From Elymus sibiricus (taxonomy: Eukaryota > Streptophyta > Magnoliopsida > Poales > Poaceae): DNA of 64,000 nucleotides. Each line of letters starts with the position of its first letter. Position 1 is the stretch's first letter. The stretch is taken from the NCBI GenBank assembly GCA_039707655.1, contig CM077671.1, positions 370,885,220 through 370,949,219 of the forward strand, read 5' to 3'. Both the position numbers and the translations under genes were made by a program. Positions 44,341-54,432 of this stretch are shown here, in pieces. The notes beneath the pieces were generated by a model. The model saw nothing but the letters and a program-made list of their open reading frames with translations. It had not been told where the DNA came from and searched no databases.

Positions 44341-45600
44341 TATAAATGATGTAAAAAAACATTTGGGACTTAATTTCATGGATCCAGTGTAGAAACAAGG
44401 GGCAAAGTATTGCAGCGAGTATCTAATACGAAAATGGCCATGAATTCAGTCCATCCTCACGGTTAGCATTGGAATTGCCCTTTTTGCTCGTCAAATAAAC
44501 TGACATGTTGCGTTTGATTACGAAATTAGCTCCATGCATTGAGGTAGTTTGTCGTTTCCCATGATAAGTGAGTTGTGTTCGAAACAAATATGCATGGCAT
44601 CTATGTTGAAGGCACAAGGAAATATTGATCTTACTATTTAAGTAAGCAGACATCCGAGAAGACCTGACTTTGCCATTTATGTATCTGGTCCTTCGATAAA
44701 TTTGAGCTTAGTTATTTTGTTTTGTCTTCTGCATCTCTCACAAGGAAGCTTGTTTGTTGTATCTTAGCTCCAGATCGGGAGACTGGCAATGCAGCATGTT
44801 AAGGTTAATGGAAATGCTACCTTCATCCTGATTTACTAGCCCCCTCTCGTATTTTGAGTCTTATTTAAATTATTAAAATACAAGTTATATGAAGAAAAGA
44901 CAATATCATTGAAATATATATTCAAAAGAGAGTTCAACAATGTATATTTTTATGACGTGCGTTGACATTTTGCTATTTAAATATATGGCCAAACTTTGAG
45001 ACAAAATACAATGAACTCATAAACCCCGACAAAGGTATTAACAGGCTAGACTATAATTTTTCATGTGTTATATATATGCATACCTCAATTTAATAGTTAT
45101 TGACATGCCGGGCAACCTAGGATGCGTTTGGTTACCTGCACCGTTTTTTTGCCAATTTGCGTGCTTGACCCATATGGGTTTGGTTGAGGTAATCCAAGCA
45201 AAAAAACAACATGTGCATGTTGATTGGTTTCCTGCATTGCATCAAGGCCCAGATGGTGACATGATGTTTGGTTGCTTGGGTTTGTGCTTTAGGGGTGAAG
45301 CAGATGCAAAGCACAACTGTTTGGCTCTATGGAAGTTGTTGTTCTGCTCACCCCTTTCAAATGTGATGGACTTACCACCCATTCTGCAGCACACAACACA
45401 CAAAAGACATATTCAGCAAGACCGTCAGTAGTAGAACAATGCAATGACATCAAGAACAAGCAGATCATGAGCGGTACTAGCCATAAGTTTAAAACAGCGG
45501 GGCATCCCATGCCCCTGCTGGACCCCAGGGTGTTTATTCGTGGGTAAAATATGGACAAGTTCACAACAAAAGAGACAATGAAGCTTCAGTTCAGACCTAA
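44341..45600. other. AT-rich intergenic stretch
   Basis: No gene is supported. A segment starting GGATGCGTTTGGTTACCTGC (45119) looks like a DNA-transposon border but I could not find its partner. Confidence 0.35.
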
Positions 45601-45618
45601 CTTAGTTCTTATTTGACA

Positions 45619-46245
45619 TGCGACCTAGAGAAAGACAGCCTAGAGGGCATGCGAGATTTCGCCGATGCAGTCGTGCTTGGAGCATCGGACCCTACATATG
45701 TTGGAGGTGTTGGCGTTGAAGATCTGCACCTTCAGCCCCAGGCCGAAGAGCCCAAGGACTACGAGATCGTCGGGGACGATCTTGTGCCGCCGCCAGAAGT
45801 ACTCCTAGCCACGCCCGAGCACCATGTGGCCCTTGAAGTACTGAACCTGGACCCAGAACTCGCACCACTTGTTGGCAGAGAGGTTGACAACACAAGGAGG
45901 GACAAGGAACACCCATTGCCTCATCACCAGTCTAAAAGCAGGCGGGATGACTAGCATGGCGATGTCCTCCTAGTCCTGAATCTGCACGTAGAACTTGATA
46001 GGTTCCCGTGCACCCTCCTCGTGGCATGTTCTTGGCCTCCCGCCGACACTGAGCGACATCCTCATGTACTCCACCCTGTCAGGGACCACGACCCTCTTCA
46101 GCCACCGGTTTGGGGGGATGAGGTCTTCAACACCCTTTGCGCCGTCGATGACCCGCGCTCCTCCGCCATCGGTGTCCCACTCTGTCTTCATCATCTTGAC
46201 AGTAAAGTGGACGACAATTAGCAAATGAGAGATGATCATTGGCAC
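45619..46245 (-). pseudogene. B3-domain protein pseudogene
   Basis: On the minus strand one frame runs from 46245 to about 45619 with two TAG codons (45970-45972 and 45805-45807), each at a place where the family has Trp, so TGG to TAG is likely in both. The part after the first stop has the B3 layout: LVIPPAFRLV, WCEFWVQVQYFKGHMVLGRG, then (stop)EYFWRRHKIVPDDLVVLGL and LKVQIFNAN. That order (P.F, W.V, L..GW..F, GD..V, V.IF) is typical of REM-like B3 proteins, which bind DNA as transcription regulators. Upstream exons were not identified. The gene is dead as it stands. Confidence 0.55.
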
Positions 46246-46490
46246 CGATCAAAGGCAAAGTCTACTGAATCATTGGCACTTGCACCTGAGTCAAGCTATG
46301 ATCATATCATAGCACTTCACAAGTGCAAATGCCATTGATCAGAGCTAGCAATGATTAATACTAACAGTGATCGGTGCTAACAGTGACCAGAGCTATCGCT
46401 GACCAGTCATGCCAATGATCATAGCTAACACTAATCAGTGCTACCAATGATCATAGCTAGCAATGATCAGTGCTATCAGATCATGCCAGA
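46246..46490. repeat. Imperfect tandem array of GATCA-rich units
   Basis: Diverged copies of AATGATCATAGCTAACA and TGATCAGTGCTACCA-like units follow each other. No ORF. Confidence 0.7.
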
Positions 46491-46619
46491 TGCACGTGCC
46501 GATCATGCAATCAAGTTGGTCCTACTTCTATTTTGGGCATTCAGGTTTGTCCTACCAGCATGCACATGCATAGTCCTATGTCGATCATCCAGTCACGTAG
46601 CATATGCACTAGCGACATA

Positions 46620-46765
46620 CAAACTTAGACACCTACAACAACACTAACAACAGCAGCAAGAATACCACTAACAGCGGCAACAATGTCACTAACAGCAACA
46701 AGCTCATGTACTAATAGCACCAAGAGTGGCACTAACAACAGCAAGAACAACAACACAACAACACA
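46620..46765. repeat. CACTAACAACAGCAACA low-complexity array
   Basis: Irregular copies of a CACTAACAGCAACAA-like unit of about 20-27 bp. Confidence 0.7.
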
Positions 46766-46888
46766 TAAGTAGCATCTTAAACACCACGAGTGTGGAGTGA
46801 ACAATCAAATCTACCCTAGGCAGTAACATTGTGCCTACATTGACGTCATATAGCATGCTTAAGGCAGAAGCATTGTTATCTAAGCAGT

Positions 46889-47600
46889 TTGCACACATCA
46901 TGCACTTTGATTCAACCCAAAACCAGTGGATTCAGATCAAATCCGGTCAAATCGAATCAGACCGAATCCAGTCAAATCCACCCTAAGAACTACGCTAAGA
47001 ACCCTAACTGCGAAGCAAGGGGGGGATTGGAGCTTATGGTGGGGGTTGCCAGTGGAGCGTACGTTGGCCATGGAGAAAACCCCAACGAGAACATGGGTGT
47101 TGCCGACGCAGAAGATGAGCCGCCCATTCCAGGGGCCACGTCAGTGGTCCTCGTCACGCGCCGGCTGGAAGAAGGACGCGACGTGCTCAAGCTCCCCGCC
47201 CCTTGCACCGGATGCAAGGGAGCAAACCCTCGAATGGGGGTAAAAATACCCCCATACGTGGGTCCGGCCAAAGACGCATGCGGTGGGGTTGGTGGCGGCG
47301 TCGACGTCGAGCCCATGCCGACGAAGTTCGGCTTAGGTGGCGGTGCCGGAGAATGCGGTGGCGGTGTTGCATTGGCCTGGGGCGACAACATGGTGCAGAA
47401 TGGGGACAACACTCGGAGCGCCGTGCCGAGAACCTGTCCGGAGCCGGAGAATCCGGCAATCCATCTCTCCTGGATGGGGTTGCTGCCGGCGATGACTCGA
47501 GTGGGTGGGGCGCGGCGAGACGGCGGCTCTGTCATCGGAGAAACCGAACGGGCGGTGAGGGAAGAGAGGGGGTTGCGTGTGAACTAGCGAGGGAGGTGAC
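46889..47600. other. GC-rich stretch open on both strands
   Basis: Frames of 232 codons (plus, 46889-47587) and 181 codons (minus, 47535-46990) overlap. The minus one is Pro/Ser-rich. Neither matches a family I know and both can follow from GC-rich composition, so no gene is called. Confidence 0.3.
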
Positions 47601-47850
47601 GGAAGGGAGCATGGGGAGTAATAAGACGTTGCGTCGTCTCCCACGCTTCCCCACGCGTGCAGGCGCTCGCCACGCGTGGCTCGAGCGAGCCTGTCTCGTA
47701 AAAAACCGCCGATTCGATCGTTCCTCCGGAGCCAGGCCGAGAGCTGCTTTGAGCTTTGTGCGGTTCAGGAAACGCATTCAGCCCAGGCAATCAAACGTAT
47801 AGACTTTATCCCGCACGGGCTTGACTGGACCTAATGCAGCCTATCAAATA

Positions 47851-47977
47851 CTCCCCCGTTCCTAAATATATACGGATGTATATAGACATATTTTAGAGTG
47901 TAAATTCACTCATTTTGCTCCGTATGTAGTCTCTTAGTGAAATCTCTAGAAAGACTTATATTTAGAAACGGAGGGAA
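47851..47977. mobile_element. Stowaway MITE
   Basis: CTCCCCCGTTCCTAAATATA at the left and the inverted form TATATTTAGAAACGGAGGGA at the right, flanked by TA (47849-47850 and 47978-47979). This is the common Triticeae Stowaway (Mariner-type) terminus. Confidence 0.85.
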
Positions 47978-48296
47978 TACATCCCTAAACTCACATTTTA
48001 GAACAGGGCTATACCCGGCGCAGCGGAACGGCCACTCTGTCTAGTACTATATGATGAACATATGGATGCAGCTAGCCCATGCCAAGCGACAAGCGTATGT
48101 ACATGAGCCACCAAAACTAAATAACTAAATTGGACACGAAATGTGTAATTCAGATTTTCTCCTCCACGTACGCACCCCCTAGCACCTATCCTAGCTAGCT
48201 ATCTATCCACATCCACCTACCTGTGGTTCATAGATGGTCTCGCGCGCGAATGACATGTACGCCCTACTTGTTTCTTGTAGGTCGGCACGTACTACT

Positions 48297-48303
48297 TATA
48301 AAT
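48297..48303 (+). promoter_or_regulatory. TATA box of the thaumatin-like gene
   Basis: TATAAAT lies 98 bp before the start codon at 48401 in otherwise non-repetitive sequence. Confidence 0.6.
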
Positions 48304-48400
48304 TTGACGAGATAGATGGATGGATCGATCAATCCGTCGAGGTGTTTCCTAGCTTTTGCTTCTTCTCGTGACCGGCCTTCTTCTCGTCTCCAACTGACAG

Positions 48401-49240
48401 ATGATGCCCATGGCCTCCGCCGGCAATAAAGGCAACGGAGCTACCTCCACCTGCAGCACGTGCAGGCAGCTGATAAAACTCTTTCCTTTCCACCTGATCA
48501 TCGTCCTTCTCCTCGGCGTCGCCACCAACGGTGGGCCGGCGGCGAGGTCGTTCAGCTTCCACAACGCGTGCGCGCACCCGGTGTGGGTGGGCGCTCTCAA
48601 CGGCGCCACATCGCCGCAGCTCGCCCGCACCGGCTTCTACCTCACCTCCGGCGCCACTGACGCCCTCGCCGCCCCGTCATCCGGCGCCTGGTCCGGCAAC
48701 TTCTGGGCGCGCACCGGCTGCGCCGTCGACGCCTCCACGGGCCGCCTCGCCTGCGCCACCGCCGACTGTGGCACCGGCGATGTCTCCTGCGCCGGCCGCG
48801 GGCCCGCCCCGCCCGTCACGCTCGCCGAGGTCACCCTCGCCGCCCCGGGCGGAGGAGGCCAGGACTTCTACGACGTCAGCCTCGTCGACGGCTTCAACCT
48901 GCCCCTCTCCATCGCGCCCAACAACAATGGGGACGGCGGTGCCTGCCGCGCCGCGGCGTGCGCGGGCGACGTGAACGCCGTGTGCCCGTCGGACCTGCGC
49001 GTGGTGTCCGGCTCCGGCGAGGTGGTGGCGTGCAAGAGCGCGTGCAACGCCTACGGCAGCGCGCGCTACTGCTGCACTGGCGACTACGGCACGCCGGCGG
49101 CGTGCGGGCCCACGAACTACTCGCGGGTATTCAAGGCCGCCTGCCCGTCCGCCTACAGCTACGCCTACGACGACGCCAGCTCCACCTTCACCTGCGCCGA
49201 CGCCGCCACTTACCATATCACCTTCTGTCCCATCACTTGA
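48401..49240 (+). CDS. Thaumatin-like protein (PR-5 family)
   Basis: A single-exon gene of 279 codons. Residues 1-26 are polar, 27-41 hydrophobic (LFPFHLIIVLLLGVA), and cleavage near AARS/FSF would leave about 230 residues, the usual size. The mature part has exactly 16 cysteines in family order (NAC, TGC, LAC, ADC, VSC ... YCC ... FC), enough for eight disulfides. The thaumatin signature lies at GRLACATADCGTGDVSC, with Leu where the pattern has Gly or Phe. Residues likely to form the acidic cleft are present (FWARTGC, TLAEVTL, FYDVSLVDGFN). Such proteins are secreted and act in defence or stress, some binding beta-glucans. Met 48404 and 48410 are alternative starts. The frame is intact. Confidence 0.93.
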   Translation: MMPMASAGNKGNGATSTCSTCRQLIKLFPFHLIIVLLLGVATNGGPAARSFSFHNACAHPVWVGALNGATSPQLARTGFYLTSGATDALAAPSSGAWSGNFWARTGCAVDASTGRLACATADCGTGDVSCAGRGPAPPVTLAEVTLAAPGGGGQDFYDVSLVDGFNLPLSIAPNNNGDGGACRAAACAGDVNAVCPSDLRVVSGSGEVVACKSACNAYGSARYCCTGDYGTPAACGPTNYSRVFKAACPSAYSYAYDDASSTFTCADAATYHITFCPIT

Positions 49241-49839
49241 ATGGCACACCCAATTCGTTCATTAAATATACAGTAAAATTTATTTTATCACACGAAGTTT
49301 ATTTTCTTCAATGAAAAAAGTATACAAAAGTAGAAAAAGGAAGTATGAATATGTATTTTTTTCTTTGGTGCAACAGTGCATACAACCTGTCAAAAACTTT
49401 TCGTAAATGTCGTTTTATGAGACGACTGTATAATTTAGAGGCAGCTGTCTCACACTACATTTCTCAGTCTAAGTACACTCGTTTTTTCGTAAATGCTTAT
49501 TAGCCACTAGTCTAAGAGCATCTTCAATAGAAAATGTAAATTTAAAGATAAAATATAAATTTAAAGATGTAAGAAACAGTTTACATCTTCAAAAAATGTT
49601 TTTAACATATAAAAAAGGTAACTTCAACAAACGATGCAAAATGAAGACGTAAAAATGCAACTTCAATAGATGATGCAAAATAAAGATGTAAAACCGACGA
49701 CCGGCTGTACACCCGCATTTCAACATTTTAAATAGCAATTTGCGTCAAATCTGTACCAAGACAAGTTAATCATCATTCATAGTTTGAAATCCTACAACCA
49801 AAAGTGCATTGTCTCAAACAAAGTTCATGGTCCAACAAA

Positions 49840-51972
49840 TTAAAATGCACATAAAACGTAAAACATATCACTCAATTTTTCGTCCTCTTCGTTGTTATGG
49901 ACGATGGTATGATCATCATAGTCAATGGCTTCTTTTTTGACGTTTTGATCCATTGAAATCTCGTTCCCACGAACTCCATCAGAAGCACCTTCATTGTCAC
50001 CTCCCATGCCGCTCACGTTGCCACCAAAGCCATCTCCCATGCCACTCATCATGTTACCGTCGAAGCCACCTCCCATTCCGTTCATGTTGCCGGCGAAGCC
50101 ACCTCCCATGACACTCATGTTGCCATCGAAGCCACCTCCCATGCCACTCATCATGTTGCCGCCGAAGCCACCTCCCATTCCGCTCATGTTGCCGCCGAAG
50201 CCACCTCCCATGGCACTCATGTTGCCGTCGAAGCCACCTCCCATGCCACCCATGTTTCCACCAAAGCCATCGCTCATGCCACCGAAACCACCATCCATGT
50301 TGCCATCAAAGCCACCTCCCATGTTGCCACCGAATGCACCATTCATGGCACCTCCCATCATGTATGTAGCCGCCCATTCCTCATCCCATGGCACCTCCCA
50401 CTCCTCCTCCCATTCCACCTCCCATGGCTCCTCCCATTTCCCCCCATTCCTCATCCCATTCCTCCTCCCATCATGCTCCTCATGAGCATTTTCTTCTTCA
50501 TGATCATTTCATCGCGACAAATCTCGACATACGGCTTTGCCTTGGGATCAAGAGTAAATGTGTCCATGAATATGAACTTGAGTGCTTTCTCTTCGACCAT
50601 CTTGAACTCTTCGGTCGCCGCCTTCCTCTCCTCTAGTTCCACCTTTCTCTCCTCGGCCACCGTCCTCTTCTCCTCAACCGCCGCCCTCCTCCGGTTGGCT
50701 TCTCCCCTCTCCTCTATTTCTTTTAGCTTCAACATTCTTTTCTCTTTGACATAATCTTTCCTCGCAATGACAATGGCTTCAAATCCTTCTTTAAGATCAT
50801 TCTCTCCGGCCTTGAAGCCCTTCACTTTTTTTACATCCATCCGGCCTATATGATTTAAACGCCGAGTGTGGAGTGGGGCTCCTTCTCTCCTCGCCATTGC
50901 CATCTTCATCCTCCTCCACGAGCACATTTTTCTTCTTTGAAGCATCACAAACTTCTCTTGTTTTCCACTTATCCTCATCCTTGAGCTCTTTGTAGCAATG
51001 ATGGAAAGTGAAAGCTCTTCCTTTATTCTTCCTCTTCTCTCCTTTGTTGTTCCTCTCTTGAAACAATCCTTGTGCAATCATTTTCTACAACAAAACAAAC
51101 AATATGACATCATAAATTTAGGAAACATTTGAATTTTTGCGCAATGTAGAGAGAACACAAACAAGTAGCGAATGATTACCATATCACTTTCACCGCAACC
51201 ATTCGGGTTCACCGCAACCACTCGGGTTCATGCGCTCAACATTTGACAAGCAACCGACCCACTTTTGGCATTCGGCATTGATGGTACCCCAACGTTGACG
51301 AATTGAGTCACTTGACCGAAAGTAGCCGCTAGTATTGCGCTCATCGAAGTACTCCTTGATGCGTTGCCAATACATATTCGTGGCTTGGTCACTCCCAACG
51401 AATGCATCTTGAGAGGTTTTCTTCCACGCGGTGCAAATCAACACATCTTCGGGAGGGGTATAATTAGTGGTTCTTCCCTTCATAACAAGGTCCTCTTCGT
51501 CCATGTCAAGATTATCATCATAAAATTGAGCTTCATATTATTGTGACGCATACTCTTGAGAGATATAATCATCATTTGAGACATTTGTTGCGCGCATAAA
51601 AGCTTCATCATCAAGACTACAAATGAGCGTACATGGAATCAATCTCACATTCTATTCATATCAGAAATTAGAAGAACAAACACGAGCACGAAAGCAATGA
51701 AAATATTTTTTTTACCTTTGGGACATTTCGTCGAACATGTTGGGTGTGGTGGCCGTCAGCGTGACCACATCATCCTCCATGACCGGCGGTGGCGACGACG
51801 GAGGTGGAGAATGGCCTATTGGGCCGGAGGAGGAAGCCACGACTGTTGGCGTCATCCAATCCCCAGCCGCGTCTGGCTTCGAAATTTTGGTCGACCGAGG
51901 TTGATTCGCCGCCGGGTTGCGCCCCCGCCCAGCCAGCCGCTTCACGCCTCCATCGCGTGGCTTCGTGGCCAC
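49840..51972 (-). pseudogene. Harbinger ORF1 (SANT/Myb-like, NAM-associated), broken
   Basis: Read right to left: an Ala/Pro-rich first exon (51972-51714, ending TTPNMFDEMSQ) followed by a probable intron; a second exon with a stop at 51540 and then TNYTPPEDVLICTAWKK...YWQRIKEYFDERN...SIRQRWGTINAECQKWVG, the trihelix/SANT-like DNA-binding part; another exon (51077 down) with GRAFTFHHCYKELKDEDKWKTRE, a frameshift near 50865, a coiled-coil NAM-associated region (KEKRMLKLKEIEERGEANRRRAAVEEKRT) and LDPKAKPYVEICRDEM. After a further frame change near 50451 it ends in a Gly/Met/Asn-rich repeat tail. ORF1 proteins of this group help the transposase bind element ends. It is not functional now. Confidence 0.75.
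49990..50365 (-). repeat. 33-36 bp coding minisatellite (GGGFGGNMSGM)
   Basis: About eight copies of a unit encoding 11 or 12 residues at the end of ORF1. Units differ mainly by single substitutions and one extra Met codon, and the frame stays open across the array. Confidence 0.85.
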
Positions 51973-52424
51973 AACTTCTTTGCAGGTGGCTCCGGTGTGG
52001 TGGTGACCGACCGAGGTGGGGAAATCGGGGGCGGCAACGACATGGATGCAGAGGTCGAGTTGTGGGTCGTGGTCAAGCTGGCGGCGGCTGCGACGAGGTT
52101 GGTCAGACCGGCGGCGAAGGAGTACGTGTCGGGGTCATCGTTGTCGGCCATGGCGACGGCAGGCATCGGGCGGGAGACGGACTGGCGATGGGCGGGCGGA
52201 AGCCGAATGAAGGCAATTGGACAGTTGACGTGCGACCAACCGTTTTACATCTCCTGTAGGCGGAGATGTATATTTGCATCTCGAGGTGTTGTATTTTACA
52301 TCTCAGGGAGGTGGAGATGTGTTTCTTTTGCATCCACATCATCTGTTGGAGGTGAGTTTTTGGGCCTCGGAGACGTAAAAGTTAGTTATTTTTGCATCTA
52401 CATCTTCTATTGGAGATGCTTTAA

Positions 52425-53124
52425 TGATCTTATCCTCGTGGACCACCTTCGAGCGACCCAACGCCAAAAAAACAATGACTAGCACGCGTGGTACAAGTGC
52501 TCGCTGATGGTGAACATGTGTTCGCCTTCGGCCATATTCCATTGTGCGGTTGTGTGTGCGTGCTCGGATGCCTGCAGCAAGCTGCGTCGAAGCCGGGGTT
52601 GGCCAAAAATGATGTTGCCGATGATGTGGACCAGTGATGGTTAGAGCATGGCGCTGCAAGGGAGGTAGCAGTACGAAGCAACCGCCGTAGTATACGTCTC
52701 CAGAAGGTCGGAGTGGTAGCGGTGGAAATGAGGAAGAGGGCTACAGAGGCCAGGGCTTGCTGGCGACGACCGGAGGGGTGGAGCTTTTGTGGTCGACGAG
52801 GGCGTCCTGGCAGCAACAGTGCGGCTCCTCTCAACGACACGATGGGCCAACAGAGCGGCAGCGGTGTAAGGGTGTTCGAGCGTGCAAGTTCATTCGCCTT
52901 TAGCCCGCCAAAATTATACAGGAAGGTCATCTTTCCATAAACGTGAGGGGATTTGGGGGGCATTTATACATGATACTATAAATAACATCTGGATTGATGT
53001 GAGTTGTTGGAGGATTATTTTTGCCTCGACATCCCGTGAATGGTGGGAGCTATTGCAATTGCTTTTATCTAATAACATGCACCGGGAGAAATGAGATGCT
53101 TCGCCACGCCCGGGAAATGATGGC
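52425..53124. other. Intergenic stretch, no gene supported
   Basis: Overlapping frames on both strands, for example minus 52963-52430, have no recognisable domain. Confidence 0.35.
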
Positions 53125-53537
53125 CGATGACCCACAAGTATATGTGATCTATCATAGCCTTTTTGATAATTAAGAGTGTCAAACCCAACAAGGAGCAAAA
53201 GAAATTGACAAGTCATTATCAGCAAGGTGATACGTCTCCAACGTATCGATAATTTTTGTATGTTCTATACCATTATATTATCAATATTGGATGTTTTATA
53301 TGCAATTATATGCTATTTTATACCATTTTTGGGAACTAACCTATTAACCCAGTGTCTAGTGCCAATTGTTGTTTTCTATTTGTTTTGGGTTTTTCGAGAA
53401 ATCAGTACCAAACAAAGTCCAAACGCTACAAAACTTTTTGATGATTTTTTCTTGACAAAAGAGACCCTAGAAGCTTCGGGAGGAGACCAGACGCGAAGCG
53501 AGGAGATGGCAAGGCAACATGGCGCGTGTCGTGGGGA
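53125..53537. mobile_element. Two LTR fragments in opposite orientation
   Basis: 53125-53222 is the inverted 3' end of the LTR family seen at 40082-41580 (GATGACCCACAAGTATA...). From 53229 an LTR start of the 36053 type (TGATACGTCTCCAACG) runs in plus orientation to 53537, where another LTR begins. Confidence 0.65.
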
Positions 53538-54078
53538 TGTCACGGCAAGTGTCTTCATGGGAGAACTTAGTTAGGAGACCATAGCGGCTGGGTGAAGCCT
53601 TGGATGGGGTTGATCGGGACGAGAGAGACAATTTACCCAGGTTCGGCCCCCTCTGGTGAGGTAAAAGCCTACTCCTGCTCTGTGTTTGTTTGTTGATGTC
53701 AATATCTCGATTACAAGGGTTGCTTTCACTACCTGGCTCTCGAGGGTTCTAACTTGGATCTGTCCATTTGGACGACCCGAGGCTTGCCCTTATATAATGA
53801 GTCAAGCCTCTGGGGTTACAATGAATCCGGGTCGCACCCATCCTCTCCTCCTTATCGAAGTGGGATTCCTAAGTTGGCATCTCCTAAGACGGCCTGGGAT
53901 GTGATCCTCTGAGCTGGCCCGCTACCAAGCCGACCCAAAGGTCTTGGTAATTCCGTCGTCTGGTCTTCGGGCCAGGCACGTGGGGTCTTGCTTCTCATGG
54001 GCCAGCTTACGTCCAGGCCCACATGTCTGTGAGCCGGTCTGGATTGGCTGGCTTATGCTAGGGGCAATATCCCCAACA
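53538..54078 (-). repeat. Gypsy LTR
   Basis: 541 bp. On the minus strand it runs from TGTTGGGGATATTGCCCC to CTTGCCGTGACA. The last 12 bases equal those of the LTR ending at 10711, so the two elements are related. TATA-like TTATATAAGG on the minus strand near 53794. Confidence 0.75.
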
Positions 54079-54287
54079 TTAGCCCCCAGGTTATCTTGGA
54101 TTCATCCTGGATAAGCTTGCTTTTTTACACTTAGCATTTTTGCTCATTCCACGTGAATCTTCGCAAAGTGACACATCACAGAATCATAAGGGATCCTACG
54201 TATGATCTTAGTCAAGGATATCCATATCCCATAAAATCCGGGATATCCCCCTTTGTCTGGCTGACGCCTCAGGTCTCGCGTCCACCC

Positions 54288-54297
54288 TTATAAATAG
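54288..54297 (+). promoter_or_regulatory. TATA box of the antisense gene
   Basis: TTATAAATAG lies about 140 bp before ATG 54433 and faces away from the LTR. A C/T-rich leader follows, as in plant promoters. Confidence 0.6.
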
Positions 54298-54432
54298 GCC
54301 GGTGGGAGCCCAAGGCTCATTTCTTCCTCCTTGCCTCCATCTCTTCTTCTTCCTTGAGCGCACCTCGCGAGCTCCATCGCCCCTGAAGCTGCTGGACCTG
54401 CGCTCACTGTCGCCCTCGCCACCGGAGCACCC

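Larger units (their letters stand above)
49516..52421 (-). mobile_element. Harbinger element carrying only ORF1
   Basis: Terminal repeats GAGCATCTTCAATAGAA (49516 on) and AAGCATCTCCAATAGAA (from 52421 leftward) are flanked by TAA (49513-49515 and 52422-52424). The 2906-bp element holds the remnant of the Myb/SANT-like accessory protein ORF1 on the minus strand and no DDE transposase, so it would depend on another element. Confidence 0.85.

Noticed and set aside
46889..47587. 232-codon plus-strand gene
   Set aside because: No domain, an equally long frame on the other strand and a GC-rich composition; coding status is undecided and no function can be given.
48677..49249. Minus-strand 190-codon frame opposite the thaumatin-like gene
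   Set aside because: Ala/Gly/Val-rich shadow of the GC-rich coding strand; the plus strand has all family motifs.
49994..50485. Plus-strand proline/methionine-rich protein (PPKPPPMPL repeats)
   Set aside because: It is the reverse complement of the glycine-rich tail of Harbinger ORF1, which fits the family on the minus strand.
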